Part shown: one piece after another, positions 1 through 5,403 of the stretch
Position numbering within the stretch: the stretch's first letter is position 1
Layout of the letters: each line of letters opens with the position of its first letter
Origin: Chloroflexota bacterium
GTDB taxonomy: Bacteria; Chloroflexota; Dehalococcoidia; UBA2979
Direction of reading: 5' to 3'
DNA length: 9,682 nt
Assembly (NCBI GenBank): GCA_002710905.1
Contig: PAJB01000019.1
Span: forward strand, 32,596 to 42,277
Program-made: the position numbers and the translations under genes
The notes under the pieces: generated by a model
Told to the model about the DNA's origin: nothing
The model's database searches: none
What the model saw: only the letters and a program-made list of their open reading frames with translations

Positions 1-408
1 GCATTAGCAGAAGTTGCATTTTATGGCGCAGCAGGTGCTGCCGCAGAAGGAGCTGGTCAAGCAGGAGCCGCAGCAGCAGCTGCAGCAGCTGCAGGTCAAG
101 CTGATGCAGCAACAGCTGCTGCTACTTCAGCTGCTAGTCTAATGACAGCCGCTGGAGCTTTGTGGGGCTCAGGTGTTGCATTAGGCTCTGCTGGTACAGG
201 TTTGATGATGCTTGGATCAGCTGTAATTGGTCTTGCCGCGTATGTGCAAAAAGCTGCCAACATCATCCCTTGCGTAATGTTAATTGCGTTTGGGCTTATA
301 GGCGTTTACGGCGCTGCTTATGCATTCGAAGAAACATTCATGGCGATTCCATATATTGGGATTTCAGCTTCTTATGTTGCTTTGGGTATAACAATGCTTC
401 GTAAATAG
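1..408 (+). CDS. Alanine-rich membrane protein, 3' part (5' end outside window)
   Basis: The reading frame is open from the first base, so the gene starts upstream; an internal ATG at 142 would drop an equally good upstream coding stretch. The visible 135 residues fall into two parts. Residues 1-50 are almost all Ala, Gly and Gln with a few Asp, Glu and Thr, including nine alanines in a row (residues 23-31). Residues 55-135 are strongly hydrophobic and look like about three membrane segments (about 60-82, 88-108 and 115-133), with the short charged stretch FEE near 109-111 and a Leu-Arg-Lys tail. I do not recognise the family. The Ala/Gly part could be a flexible linker or a transmembrane/periplasmic low-complexity segment. 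The gene ends 19 bases before a strong terminator, so it is probably the last gene of its transcript. Coding is fairly sure; function is unknown. Confidence 0.75.
   Translation, partial: ALAEVAFYGAAGAAAEGAGQAGAAAAAAAAAGQADAATAAATSAASLMTAAGALWGSGVALGSAGTGLMMLGSAVIGLAAYVQKAANIIPCVMLIAFGLIGVYGAAYAFEETFMAIPYIGISASYVALGITMLRK
67..93 (+). repeat. Trinucleotide GCA/GCT/GCC run encoding nine alanines
   Basis: Nine consecutive GCN codons, mostly GCA and GCT, lie inside the alanine-rich gene. Similar Ala/Gly/Gln-rich sequence flanks them, and the dipeptide Gly-Gln recurs on both sides. The stretch is clearly richer in G+C than the rest of the window. Such a run could change length by replication slippage without shifting the frame. 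It is a local low-complexity tract, not a dispersed repeat that I can identify. Confidence 0.7.
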
Positions 409-427
409 TTTAATTATTTTGAATTTC

Positions 428-466
428 AAATGGCTGTGCTGAGCAAATTGGCACAGCCATTTTTTT
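428..466 (+). terminator. Intrinsic terminator of the alanine-rich gene
   Basis: A perfect 12-base-pair stem (428-439 with 451-462, core TGGCTGTGC/GCACAGCCA) encloses an 11-base loop. It runs directly into seven T residues (460-466). The hairpin starts 19 bases after the stop codon at 406-408. There is no T-run on the opposite side, so it should act only on rightward transcription. It separates the upstream gene from the tRNA. Confidence 0.9.
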
Positions 467-482
467 ATATCTCGAGAAAACC

Positions 483-510
483 TTGTATATTGATAAAACT
501 AATGTAAAAT
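483..510 (+). promoter_or_regulatory. Possible promoter of tRNA-Gly
   Basis: TTGTAT (483-488) and TAAAAT (505-510) are separated by 16 bases. They would start transcription about 8 bases before the mature tRNA 5' end. The -10 matches the sigma-70 consensus in five of six positions and the -35 in three of six. TTGATA at 490-495 is a better -35 by itself but has no good partner at the right distance. The site fits between the terminator and the tRNA. Confidence 0.4.
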
Positions 511-524
511 GTAATCTAGTTTGA

Positions 525-598
525 GCGGGAGTAACATAATGGTAATGTGTCTGCCTTCCAAGCAGAGGATGAGGGTTCGATTCCCTTCTCCCGCTCCA
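525..598 (+). tRNA. tRNA-Gly, anticodon UCC
   Basis: The full cloverleaf can be drawn. The acceptor stem GCGGGAG (525-531) pairs with CTCCCGC (588-594). The D-arm lies around 534-548. The anticodon stem TCTGC (550-554)/GCAGA (562-566) encloses loop CTTCCAA with anticodon TCC at 557-559. The T-arm at 571-587 carries TTCGATT. The discriminator base is T595, as in bacterial glycine tRNAs, and the CCA end (596-598) is encoded. It should read GGA and GGG codons. No terminator follows, and the next gene starts 40 bases downstream, so read-through into that gene is possible. Confidence 0.97.
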
Positions 599-638
599 AA
601 AATACACAATTTAATATGATTAAAATGAGGAGTACAAA

Positions 639-929
639 ATGTACGGAAGTATTTTTACATTAAAAGTTAAAAGTGGCCATGAAGAAGAGCTGTTGAATCT
701 TTTTAAATCTTATGATCAAGATCGTCCTAAAGGTGGTATAGCATGGTTTGTCTTAAATGCTGATTCAAAAGAAGAGTGGGTAGGCGTAGCAGTTTTTGCA
801 AGCAAGGAAGAATATGTTGCAAATGCAGAGCGACCAGAACAACATGAGAATTTTGTGCAGATGATGGAACATCTTGAGTCTGAACCAGAATGGACAGATG
901 GTGAATTTTTGATAGGGGAGACCTATTAA
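639..929 (+). CDS. ABM-type (antibiotic biosynthesis monooxygenase-like) small protein
   Basis: The 96-residue product matches the pattern of single-domain ABM proteins, which fold as a dimeric alpha-beta barrel. It opens with a beta strand (YGSIFTLKVKSG), then a helix (EEELLNLF), a strand pair around IAWFVLNAD and EEWVGVAVF, the typical YVANAERPEQHENF helix region and the C-terminal EPEWTDGEF segment. The length is typical. Family members include cofactor-free quinone/quinol monooxygenases and heme-degrading enzymes, but many are uncharacterised, and I see nothing that fixes the substrate here. The start is well supported: TGAGGAG at 626-632 sits 6 bases before ATG 639. The gene follows the tRNA closely and may share its transcript, although TATGAT at 615-620 could be a separate -10. 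It converges on the yaaA gene. Confidence 0.85.
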   Translation: MYGSIFTLKVKSGHEEELLNLFKSYDQDRPKGGIAWFVLNADSKEEWVGVAVFASKEEYVANAERPEQHENFVQMMEHLESEPEWTDGEFLIGETY

Positions 930-998
930 AAAATTTGGTAGAAATAGAGCAGCAATGGCTTGCAACACATGTCCTTGCAGAGAGCAAATTACGGTAAG

Positions 999-1790
999 CT
1001 ATGCTTTCAATTTTGCAGCAGCTTCAGTTCTCGTAAATAGAAGATCGTTTTCAGAAGACGAAGCTGCATCGAACTGATAGCCTGCTAGATTAAATTCACG
1101 AATATCCGCAATAGATGTAATTTTGTTTTTTATAATAAATTGACTCATAAGGCCACGAGCTTTTTTAGCATAAAAACTAATAATTTTTTTCTTTCCATTT
1201 TTTGTATCTTTAAAAATTGGAGTTACTATGCGTCCTGTAAATTCAGATGGATATATTGCTTTAAAGTATTCCATAGAGGCTAAGTTAATGACGACATTAT
1301 TCTTTAATTCATTTAAATCTTTTTCGATTACATTGAGAATTTCTTTGTCCCAATATTCATATAAGTTGGCGCATTGTTCGTGTTTGAGCTGCGTGCCCAT
1401 TTCAAGCCTATATGGTTGCATTAAATCTAATGGACGCAATAATCCATATAATCCAGATAGGATTCTTAGATGTTTCTGCGCAAAGTCAATATTTTTATTG
1501 TCAAAACTTAATGCATCTAATCCTTCATAAACGTCACCCTGAAAAGCAAAAATTGCTTGCTTTGCATTATTCATCGTAAATGGAGCTTGCCATGACTTAA
1601 AGCGTTCTTCATTTAGCAACGCAATTTTGTCACTGACATTCATTAAAGATGCAATTTCTTTTGAATCTTTTTTCTGCAATGTCTTAATTAAAGCTTTTGA
1701 TTTTGCAAGCATTCTTGGCTGCGTGTATTCAATTTTTGCGTTACTGCTAGAAAAATCTAATGTTTTGGAAGGAGAAAGTAAGATTAGCAT
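999..1790 (-). CDS. yaaA: Peroxide stress protein YaaA (UPF0246/DUF328 family)
   Basis: The 263-residue product is close to E. coli YaaA along its whole length: N-terminal LILLSPSKTLDF, the SDKIAxLNEERFKSW region, FAFQGDVYEGLDA-type centre, LRILSGLYGLLRPLDLMQPY (about 107-126), the VINLASMEYFK segment and the C-terminal FYAKKARGLMSQFII block. E. coli YaaA is about 258 residues. In E. coli the protein limits free intracellular iron during hydrogen peroxide stress and so protects DNA and proteins; it is cytosolic and has a DNA-binding-like fold. The start is backed by AAGGAGG ending about 5 bases before the ATG. It lies 18 bases downstream of the metal transporter gene on the same strand, so the two probably form one operon with a metal or oxidative-stress theme. 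All conserved blocks are intact. Confidence 0.95.
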   Translation of the reverse strand: MLILLSPSKTLDFSSSNAKIEYTQPRMLAKSKALIKTLQKKDSKEIASLMNVSDKIALLNEERFKSWQAPFTMNNAKQAIFAFQGDVYEGLDALSFDNKNIDFAQKHLRILSGLYGLLRPLDLMQPYRLEMGTQLKHEQCANLYEYWDKEILNVIEKDLNELKNNVVINLASMEYFKAIYPSEFTGRIVTPIFKDTKNGKKKIISFYAKKARGLMSQFIIKNKITSIADIREFNLAGYQFDAASSSENDLLFTRTEAAAKLKA

Positions 1791-1808
1791 AATGGCCTCC
1801 TTTTTACT

Positions 1809-2588
1809 TTAATACCAAATAAATGAAGTGTCTAGTAGCAGATCAGAACCTAAAGCAATACCAAATATAATGCTTAGAGTTCCTGCAGCAATAGAAATAA
1901 TACTACTAGCAGTATTTGATGAGCTGCTTTTTGACTTAGAAAATGGCAAAGCTATTAATAGAGTCATTATTCCCATTGCAAGCATTGTTCCTACCGAAAA
2001 AATTAATAAAAATAACAAACCTGTTACAAAAGAAGGGCTTGTAGGCAGCATTGCAATAATCACAGCAGCGCTGCCGGCAAGGCCATGCATTACTCCAATT
2101 GAAAATGATTTTAATCGAAAGAATGTTTGGAATATGCCAAGCTTATGATGATCGTGACTATAATGTGGATCAATTGCCTTTTCTTCATCATGTGAATGAG
2201 AACCATGTATGTGCATGTGTGCTTGGCCATCATGTTCATGTGTATGACTGTGGAATTCACCACGATAAATTTTCCAAAAAACTTGCGCTCCAAGAAATAT
2301 AAGCATTAAGGCAACACCAATTTCGAAATAGAACGCTATATCTTCATAGAAGGAAATAAATGATTCTTTAAGAGCTAAAACAATGATGCCAACAATGATT
2401 AGGGGCATTGAATGGCCGATCCCCCATGAAATACCTACCCAAAGACTTTGTACGGCATTTTTATAGTCTCGTGCAATTGTTGATACTGCGACAACATGAT
2501 CTGCGTCAGTTGAATGTTTTAATCCAAGTAAAAAACCGATAATCAGGGCAGAAAATGGACCTGTGATCTGCATAGCATTATCTTCCAT
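1809..2588 (-). CDS. NicO/UreH-type nickel/cobalt transporter with histidine-rich loop
   Basis: This integral inner-membrane protein has 259 residues from the chosen start. The signature HSTDADH (residues 25-31, the HX4DH motif of nickel/cobalt transporters) lies in the first membrane helix, followed by GISWGIGHSMPL (about 52-63) in the next. Residues 113-148 form a soluble loop with 13 histidines, a likely metal-binding region. The second half has SIGVMHGLAGSAAV (163-176), typical of the UreH-like branch, and further hydrophobic helices up to residue 250. It should move Ni2+ or Co2+; the direction and metal are not determined by the sequence. Start choice: a GTG at 2640-2642 would add 18 residues, but ATG 2586-2588 has GGAG 5 bases upstream and starts just before the first helix. 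It leads yaaA by 18 bases in a probable operon. Confidence 0.88.
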   Translation of the reverse strand: MEDNAMQITGPFSALIIGFLLGLKHSTDADHVVAVSTIARDYKNAVQSLWVGISWGIGHSMPLIIVGIIVLALKESFISFYEDIAFYFEIGVALMLIFLGAQVFWKIYRGEFHSHTHEHDGQAHMHIHGSHSHDEEKAIDPHYSHDHHKLGIFQTFFRLKSFSIGVMHGLAGSAAVIIAMLPTSPSFVTGLLFLLIFSVGTMLAMGIMTLLIALPFSKSKSSSSNTASSIISIAAGTLSIIFGIALGSDLLLDTSFIWY

Positions 2589-2710
2589 TATTTCTCCATA
2601 ATGTAGGAAAGAATTCTTTATAAATATAAAATTAATATACACTATTTGTAATTATACACATTGATATTTATAGGCTCATTTTGTATGTTTTTTAATACAG
2701 GAGAAATTAT
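2589..2710. promoter_or_regulatory. Divergent promoter region between transporter and kinase-like genes
   Basis: This 122-base AT-rich gap separates two genes reading outward. Rightward, TTGATA (2661-2666) and TATGTT (2684-2689) are 17 bases apart and would start transcription just before the AGGAGA ribosome site of the kinase-like gene. Leftward, a perfect TATAAT is present on the minus strand (complement of 2651-2656), but its -35 is poor. I looked for a metal riboswitch or a clear operator palindrome and found none. Confidence 0.4.
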
Positions 2711-3367
2711 ATGTCTATTATAACCTTAACGGGTCATCTAGGTTCTATTGGCGATATACCTAAGCTTCTTGCTTCTCATTTAAATTACAGACTAATTGAC
2801 AGAGAATTATTAATTGAATCTGCGCAAATGTTAGGCTTGGATGATACAGAACTTGAGCAATTTGATGAAAGAACTAAAGGTCTTGGTGGTCCTCTTTCAA
2901 ACTTCCTAAAGAACTTTATTGAAAAAAGTTCTTTAGCTGGCATCGACCCTAGTGGCCTAGAGGCAACATTTGCTAGCTCATATGCTGATACTGCCCGAGG
3001 TTTTCAATCTGATGATCTTTTATATATTGACACTATGACTGAGGTTATGAAAGGTTATGCTTTAGAAGGCAATGTTATTATTGTAGGAAGAGGCAGCCAA
3101 GCTATATTTAGTGATGAACCCAGCGCTTATCATTTTAGAATTGTTTGTGATCCAGAAGAAAGAATTAAACGTTTTGCAAATAATGAAAATCTAGATTTGA
3201 ATGAGGCGCGTAAGCGTGTAAATGATTCAGATAATCAAAGAGAAATTTGGCACAAGAAGTATTTTGGAATTGATTACAGAAGTCCTTATTTATATAGAAT
3301 GGTTCTTAATTCAGAATTTTCTTCAGATCAAAAGATCGTTCAAACTATAGCTAGCTTTATAGAATAA
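2711..3367 (+). CDS. Cytidylate kinase-like family protein
   Basis: The 218-residue cytosolic protein resembles the cytidylate-kinase-like family (Pfam Cytidylate_kin2 type). Residues 1-20 form the first strand and a glycine-rich loop (TGHLGSIGDIPKLL), followed by YRLIDRELL (26-34), where the family has a Y-D-[KR]-E-L motif. VIIVGRGSQAIF (122-133) matches the conserved VGRG strand, FRIVCDPEERIKRF (142-155) matches the next strand and helix, and the lid-like RVNDSDNQREIWHKKYFG (169-186) leads to the VLNSE strand near 198-202. The glycine-rich loop lacks the Lys-Ser/Thr of a Walker A motif and also the GSGGRE form I would expect in this family, so phosphotransfer is not certain. The substrate is unknown; a dedicated CMP kinase (Cmk) is a different branch. 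AGGAGA 6 bases before ATG 2711 supports the start. It converges on the oxidase gene with 3 bases between stops. Confidence 0.8.
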   Translation: MSIITLTGHLGSIGDIPKLLASHLNYRLIDRELLIESAQMLGLDDTELEQFDERTKGLGGPLSNFLKNFIEKSSLAGIDPSGLEATFASSYADTARGFQSDDLLYIDTMTEVMKGYALEGNVIIVGRGSQAIFSDEPSAYHFRIVCDPEERIKRFANNENLDLNEARKRVNDSDNQREIWHKKYFGIDYRSPYLYRMVLNSEFSSDQKIVQTIASFIE

Positions 3368-3387
3368 ATTTTATTTGATAAAGCTAG
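3351..3387. terminator. Inverted repeat spanning two convergent gene ends, possible two-way 3' end hairpin
   Basis: CTAGCTTTAT at 3351-3360 is the exact inverse complement of ATAAAGCTAG at 3378-3387, with a 17-base AT-rich spacer that is itself partly self-complementary. The repeat begins inside the last codons of both flanking genes, the kinase-like gene (stop 3365-3367) and the oxidase gene (stop 3371-3373). Because it is symmetric, it would form a hairpin in either transcript. Neither side has a strong T-run, so it is not a classical intrinsic terminator. Confidence 0.45.
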
Positions 3388-4441
3388 TATTGAGCTCTTT
3401 AATGCTTTTGCAACCTATTAATTGCATAGACTGAACTAGTTCATCTCGAAGAAATTCAATAACCTTTATGCTGCCATTCACGCCATCATCTGCAAGACCC
3501 CAAACAATCGGTCTGCCGATCAACACTCCAGATGCACCTAAAGCCAAAGCTTTAAGAATATCAGTGCCACGCCTTATGCCTCCGTCTAACAATATCGGCA
3601 TTTTTCCTTGAATGACGTTTGATATTTCAGGTAAGGCTTCTATAGAAGCGATCTCTGTATCTAATTGCCTGCCTCCGTGATTAGAAACAACAATGCCTGC
3701 AATATTAGCATCTAATGATCGTTTTGCATCTTCAGGGTGCAGAATACCTTTTAAGATAATAGGTAACTTAGTTTGGGCAGCAAGCCAATCGATATCATCC
3801 CAAGTTAATTCGTTGTTTAACTGTTCTTTAAAAAATCTTTCTAAAGAAGAAGCAGCAACGCGTTGATCTAATTGCGCAGCATCCATATAGTGAGCAAGAT
3901 TGATTATTGAAAGGTGATCAGGTAGATGGAATTCATTTCTTATATCTTGTTCTCGTTTGCCTAAGATTGGTGCATCAACAGTTACAACAATTGCTTTATA
4001 ATTGTTCTTTTCTGCTTTTTTTACTAATTCAAGCGTAATATCGCGATCATTAAAAATATATAATTGAAACCATAGATTCGCATTCGATTGTGCAACATCT
4101 TCAATCGTCGAATTGCTGAGGGTGCTCAGTATCATTGTCGTACCAGACGCTTCAGCAGCAATTGCAGTGCCTACTTCTGCGTCTTTATGGGAAAGGCCAT
4201 GAAACGCTGTTGGCGCAATGAGTATTGGATAGTCCATCTTGTGTCCAAAAAGATCTATGTTTGTTTTAGGATGCTTGTTACTAGTTAATCTTTTTGGAAT
4301 TAGTTGTATTCTCTTGTATGCTTCTACATTATTTCTTAGAGTGATTTCATCTGTTGCCCCACTAGCGATATAATCAAATGCTGTTTTTTCTACTTTATTT
4401 TTTGCAATTAATTCTAGTTCATATAAATTAACCCAATTCAT
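3371..4441 (-). CDS. FMN-dependent alpha-hydroxy-acid oxidase/dehydrogenase
   Basis: The 356-residue product has the length and all key motifs of the glycolate oxidase/lactate dehydrogenase/mandelate dehydrogenase family, a TIM barrel that oxidises a 2-hydroxy acid to a 2-oxo acid with FMN. The expected residues are present: FDYIASGATDE with Tyr24, LIAPTAF (74-80), WFQLYIF with Tyr128, VTVDAP with Asp156 and Arg163, Lys231, the active-site signature SNHGGRQ (253-259) with catalytic His255 and Arg258, and the phosphate-binding DGGIRRGTDILKALALGA (286-303) and IGRP. The Trp of plant glycolate oxidase near position 108 is Leu, so the substrate pocket differs. No membrane anchor is seen, so it is probably soluble and may use oxygen or a quinone. 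Its ATG overlaps the TGA of the VOC gene (ATGA, 4438-4441), with only a weak AGAAGG site, which points to translational coupling. The substrate is unknown. Confidence 0.93.
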   Translation of the reverse strand: MNWVNLYELELIAKNKVEKTAFDYIASGATDEITLRNNVEAYKRIQLIPKRLTSNKHPKTNIDLFGHKMDYPILIAPTAFHGLSHKDAEVGTAIAAEASGTTMILSTLSNSTIEDVAQSNANLWFQLYIFNDRDITLELVKKAEKNNYKAIVVTVDAPILGKREQDIRNEFHLPDHLSIINLAHYMDAAQLDQRVAASSLERFFKEQLNNELTWDDIDWLAAQTKLPIILKGILHPEDAKRSLDANIAGIVVSNHGGRQLDTEIASIEALPEISNVIQGKMPILLDGGIRRGTDILKALALGASGVLIGRPIVWGLADDGVNGSIKVIEFLRDELVQSMQLIGCKSIKELNTSFIK

Positions 4442-5331
4442 ATCCAGATGCCTTCTTTCTCTTCCCAGACTAATTGTACTAACATGCCAGCCATATCTCT
4501 AGGATGCAGGAAGCATTCTATATATTTAGAATTGTTAAGTGTATTTTCATAAAATTCAAAAGGCACAAAATTATGCATCTTGCATGCTTCCATTGCTTGA
4601 TCCCAGTCATTAACAATAAATGTAACATGGTGAGGACCCTCTCCCCTTTCATTAAGAAAACGATTGATAAATGAATCCTTATGTATAGATGAAATTAGCT
4701 CCCAATGTATTTCTTTTGTTTGGGTTTCAAGCACATTTGTTGTAAATTCATTACTTGGTTTCCGTGGACCTCTCATGACCGATTTATAACCAAATAATTT
4801 TGCATATCTTTTTTCAACAGAACCTTCATCTATAACTGCTTGTGCAAGATGATGGATTCTTTTTATACCGACTAATTTTCTATTTTTTTTAAAAGTTGGT
4901 TCTGGTAAATTAGGATCATTCCATGCTTGACCTTCAAATAATTGAAATAGCAAACCTGCTCCTCCTCGCTTAGGATGCAAGTAAACATTATGATGTTCTT
5001 CTCCTTCTGTAATGATTGGCTGAATATTCGAGCTTTCTAATTCTTCAATTGCTTGTTGGGCATTTGGAATTTGCATAGACACATGATGTATTCCAGGCCC
5101 TTTATTTTTTTTAAGAAAACCAGTTAAAAATGAATCATTATTGTCAGGAACGAGGAGCTCCCATCCTACTCTGTCTTTTCCAGGTACATCGAATCCGACT
5201 CCATAAAACCCTTCATTACTGTGCCATTCTGTTCGTACTTGAAATCCAAAGAAATTTGTAAAAAGATCCATTTCTCGTTCTTGATTTTCTGAAGCAGTTG
5301 AAATGTGGTCGAAGTGTGTAATTTTAATCAT
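4438..5331 (-). CDS. Tandem VOC-domain protein (glyoxalase/dioxygenase/epimerase superfamily)
   Basis: The 297 residues make two VOC modules joined by a Pro/Lys-rich linker (about 138-155). Module 1 shows FDHIST with His9, GWELLVP with Glu58, GPGIHHVSMQI with His82/83, and LHPKRGGAGLLFQLFE (119-133). Module 2 repeats the plan: IHHLAQAV with His160/161, IHWELI with Glu211, GPHHVTFIV with His234/235, and LHPRDMAGMLVQLVW (276-289). The GIHH and LHP...G blocks resemble methylmalonyl-CoA epimerase-type VOC proteins; a two-module form also occurs in extradiol and hydroxyphenylpyruvate-type dioxygenases. A divalent metal is likely bound by each module, but the last expected Glu ligand reads as Gln in both (130 and 286). 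It is soluble. No clear ribosome site precedes ATG 5331. It is the first gene of a coupled pair with the FMN oxidase, so the two probably act on related compounds. The reaction is not assigned. Confidence 0.85.
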   Translation of the reverse strand: MIKITHFDHISTASENQEREMDLFTNFFGFQVRTEWHSNEGFYGVGFDVPGKDRVGWELLVPDNNDSFLTGFLKKNKGPGIHHVSMQIPNAQQAIEELESSNIQPIITEGEEHHNVYLHPKRGGAGLLFQLFEGQAWNDPNLPEPTFKKNRKLVGIKRIHHLAQAVIDEGSVEKRYAKLFGYKSVMRGPRKPSNEFTTNVLETQTKEIHWELISSIHKDSFINRFLNERGEGPHHVTFIVNDWDQAMEACKMHNFVPFEFYENTLNNSKYIECFLHPRDMAGMLVQLVWEEKEGIWI

Positions 5332-5403
5332 AATGAATAGATAACTTTCTTTTACAAGACTATAATATATACAGTTTTTCTGAAATATAAAAGGAGATTA
5401 AAA
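5332..5403. promoter_or_regulatory. Divergent promoter region between VOC and hydrolase-fold genes
   Basis: This 72-base AT-rich gap lies between two genes reading outward. A perfect TATAAT at 5361-5366 fits a rightward -10, starting transcription about 30 bases before the hydrolase-fold gene; its -35 is weak. Leftward, TATATT or TATTAT on the minus strand in the same AT-rich patch could serve the VOC gene. AAGGAGAT at 5391-5398 is the ribosome site of the rightward gene. Overlap of the two -10 areas suggests that expression of both arms could be linked. Confidence 0.45.

Noticed and set aside
410..607. Minus-strand open frame across the terminator and tRNA
   Set aside because: It is the antisense of tRNA-Gly. 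Its SGRRESNPHPLLGRQ-like peptide is the familiar false protein produced from tRNA regions, and it also crosses the terminator hairpin.
727..987. Minus-strand frames opposite the ABM gene
   Set aside because: They lie wholly or mostly antisense to a well-supported gene, have no ribosome site, and are Cys/Leu/His-rich in an unprotein-like way.
930..998. Possible intrinsic terminator between the convergent ABM and yaaA genes
   Set aside because: Only 4-base complementarities (GCAA/TTGC) are visible, with no T-run.
1228..1530. Rightward frame inside yaaA
   Set aside because: It is a shadow of the strongly conserved yaaA frame on the other strand.
1828..2302. Three overlapping frames inside the NicO-type gene
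   Set aside because: They are shadows of the transporter. The His-rich codons produce long open antisense and offset frames.
2589..2710. Possible nickel/cobalt or cobalamin riboswitch upstream of the transporter
   Set aside because: The leader is short and AT-rich, with no stable stems or known conserved boxes visible.
4088..4288. Rightward frame inside the FMN oxidase gene
   Set aside because: It is a shadow of a gene with all catalytic motifs intact, and its composition is not protein-like.
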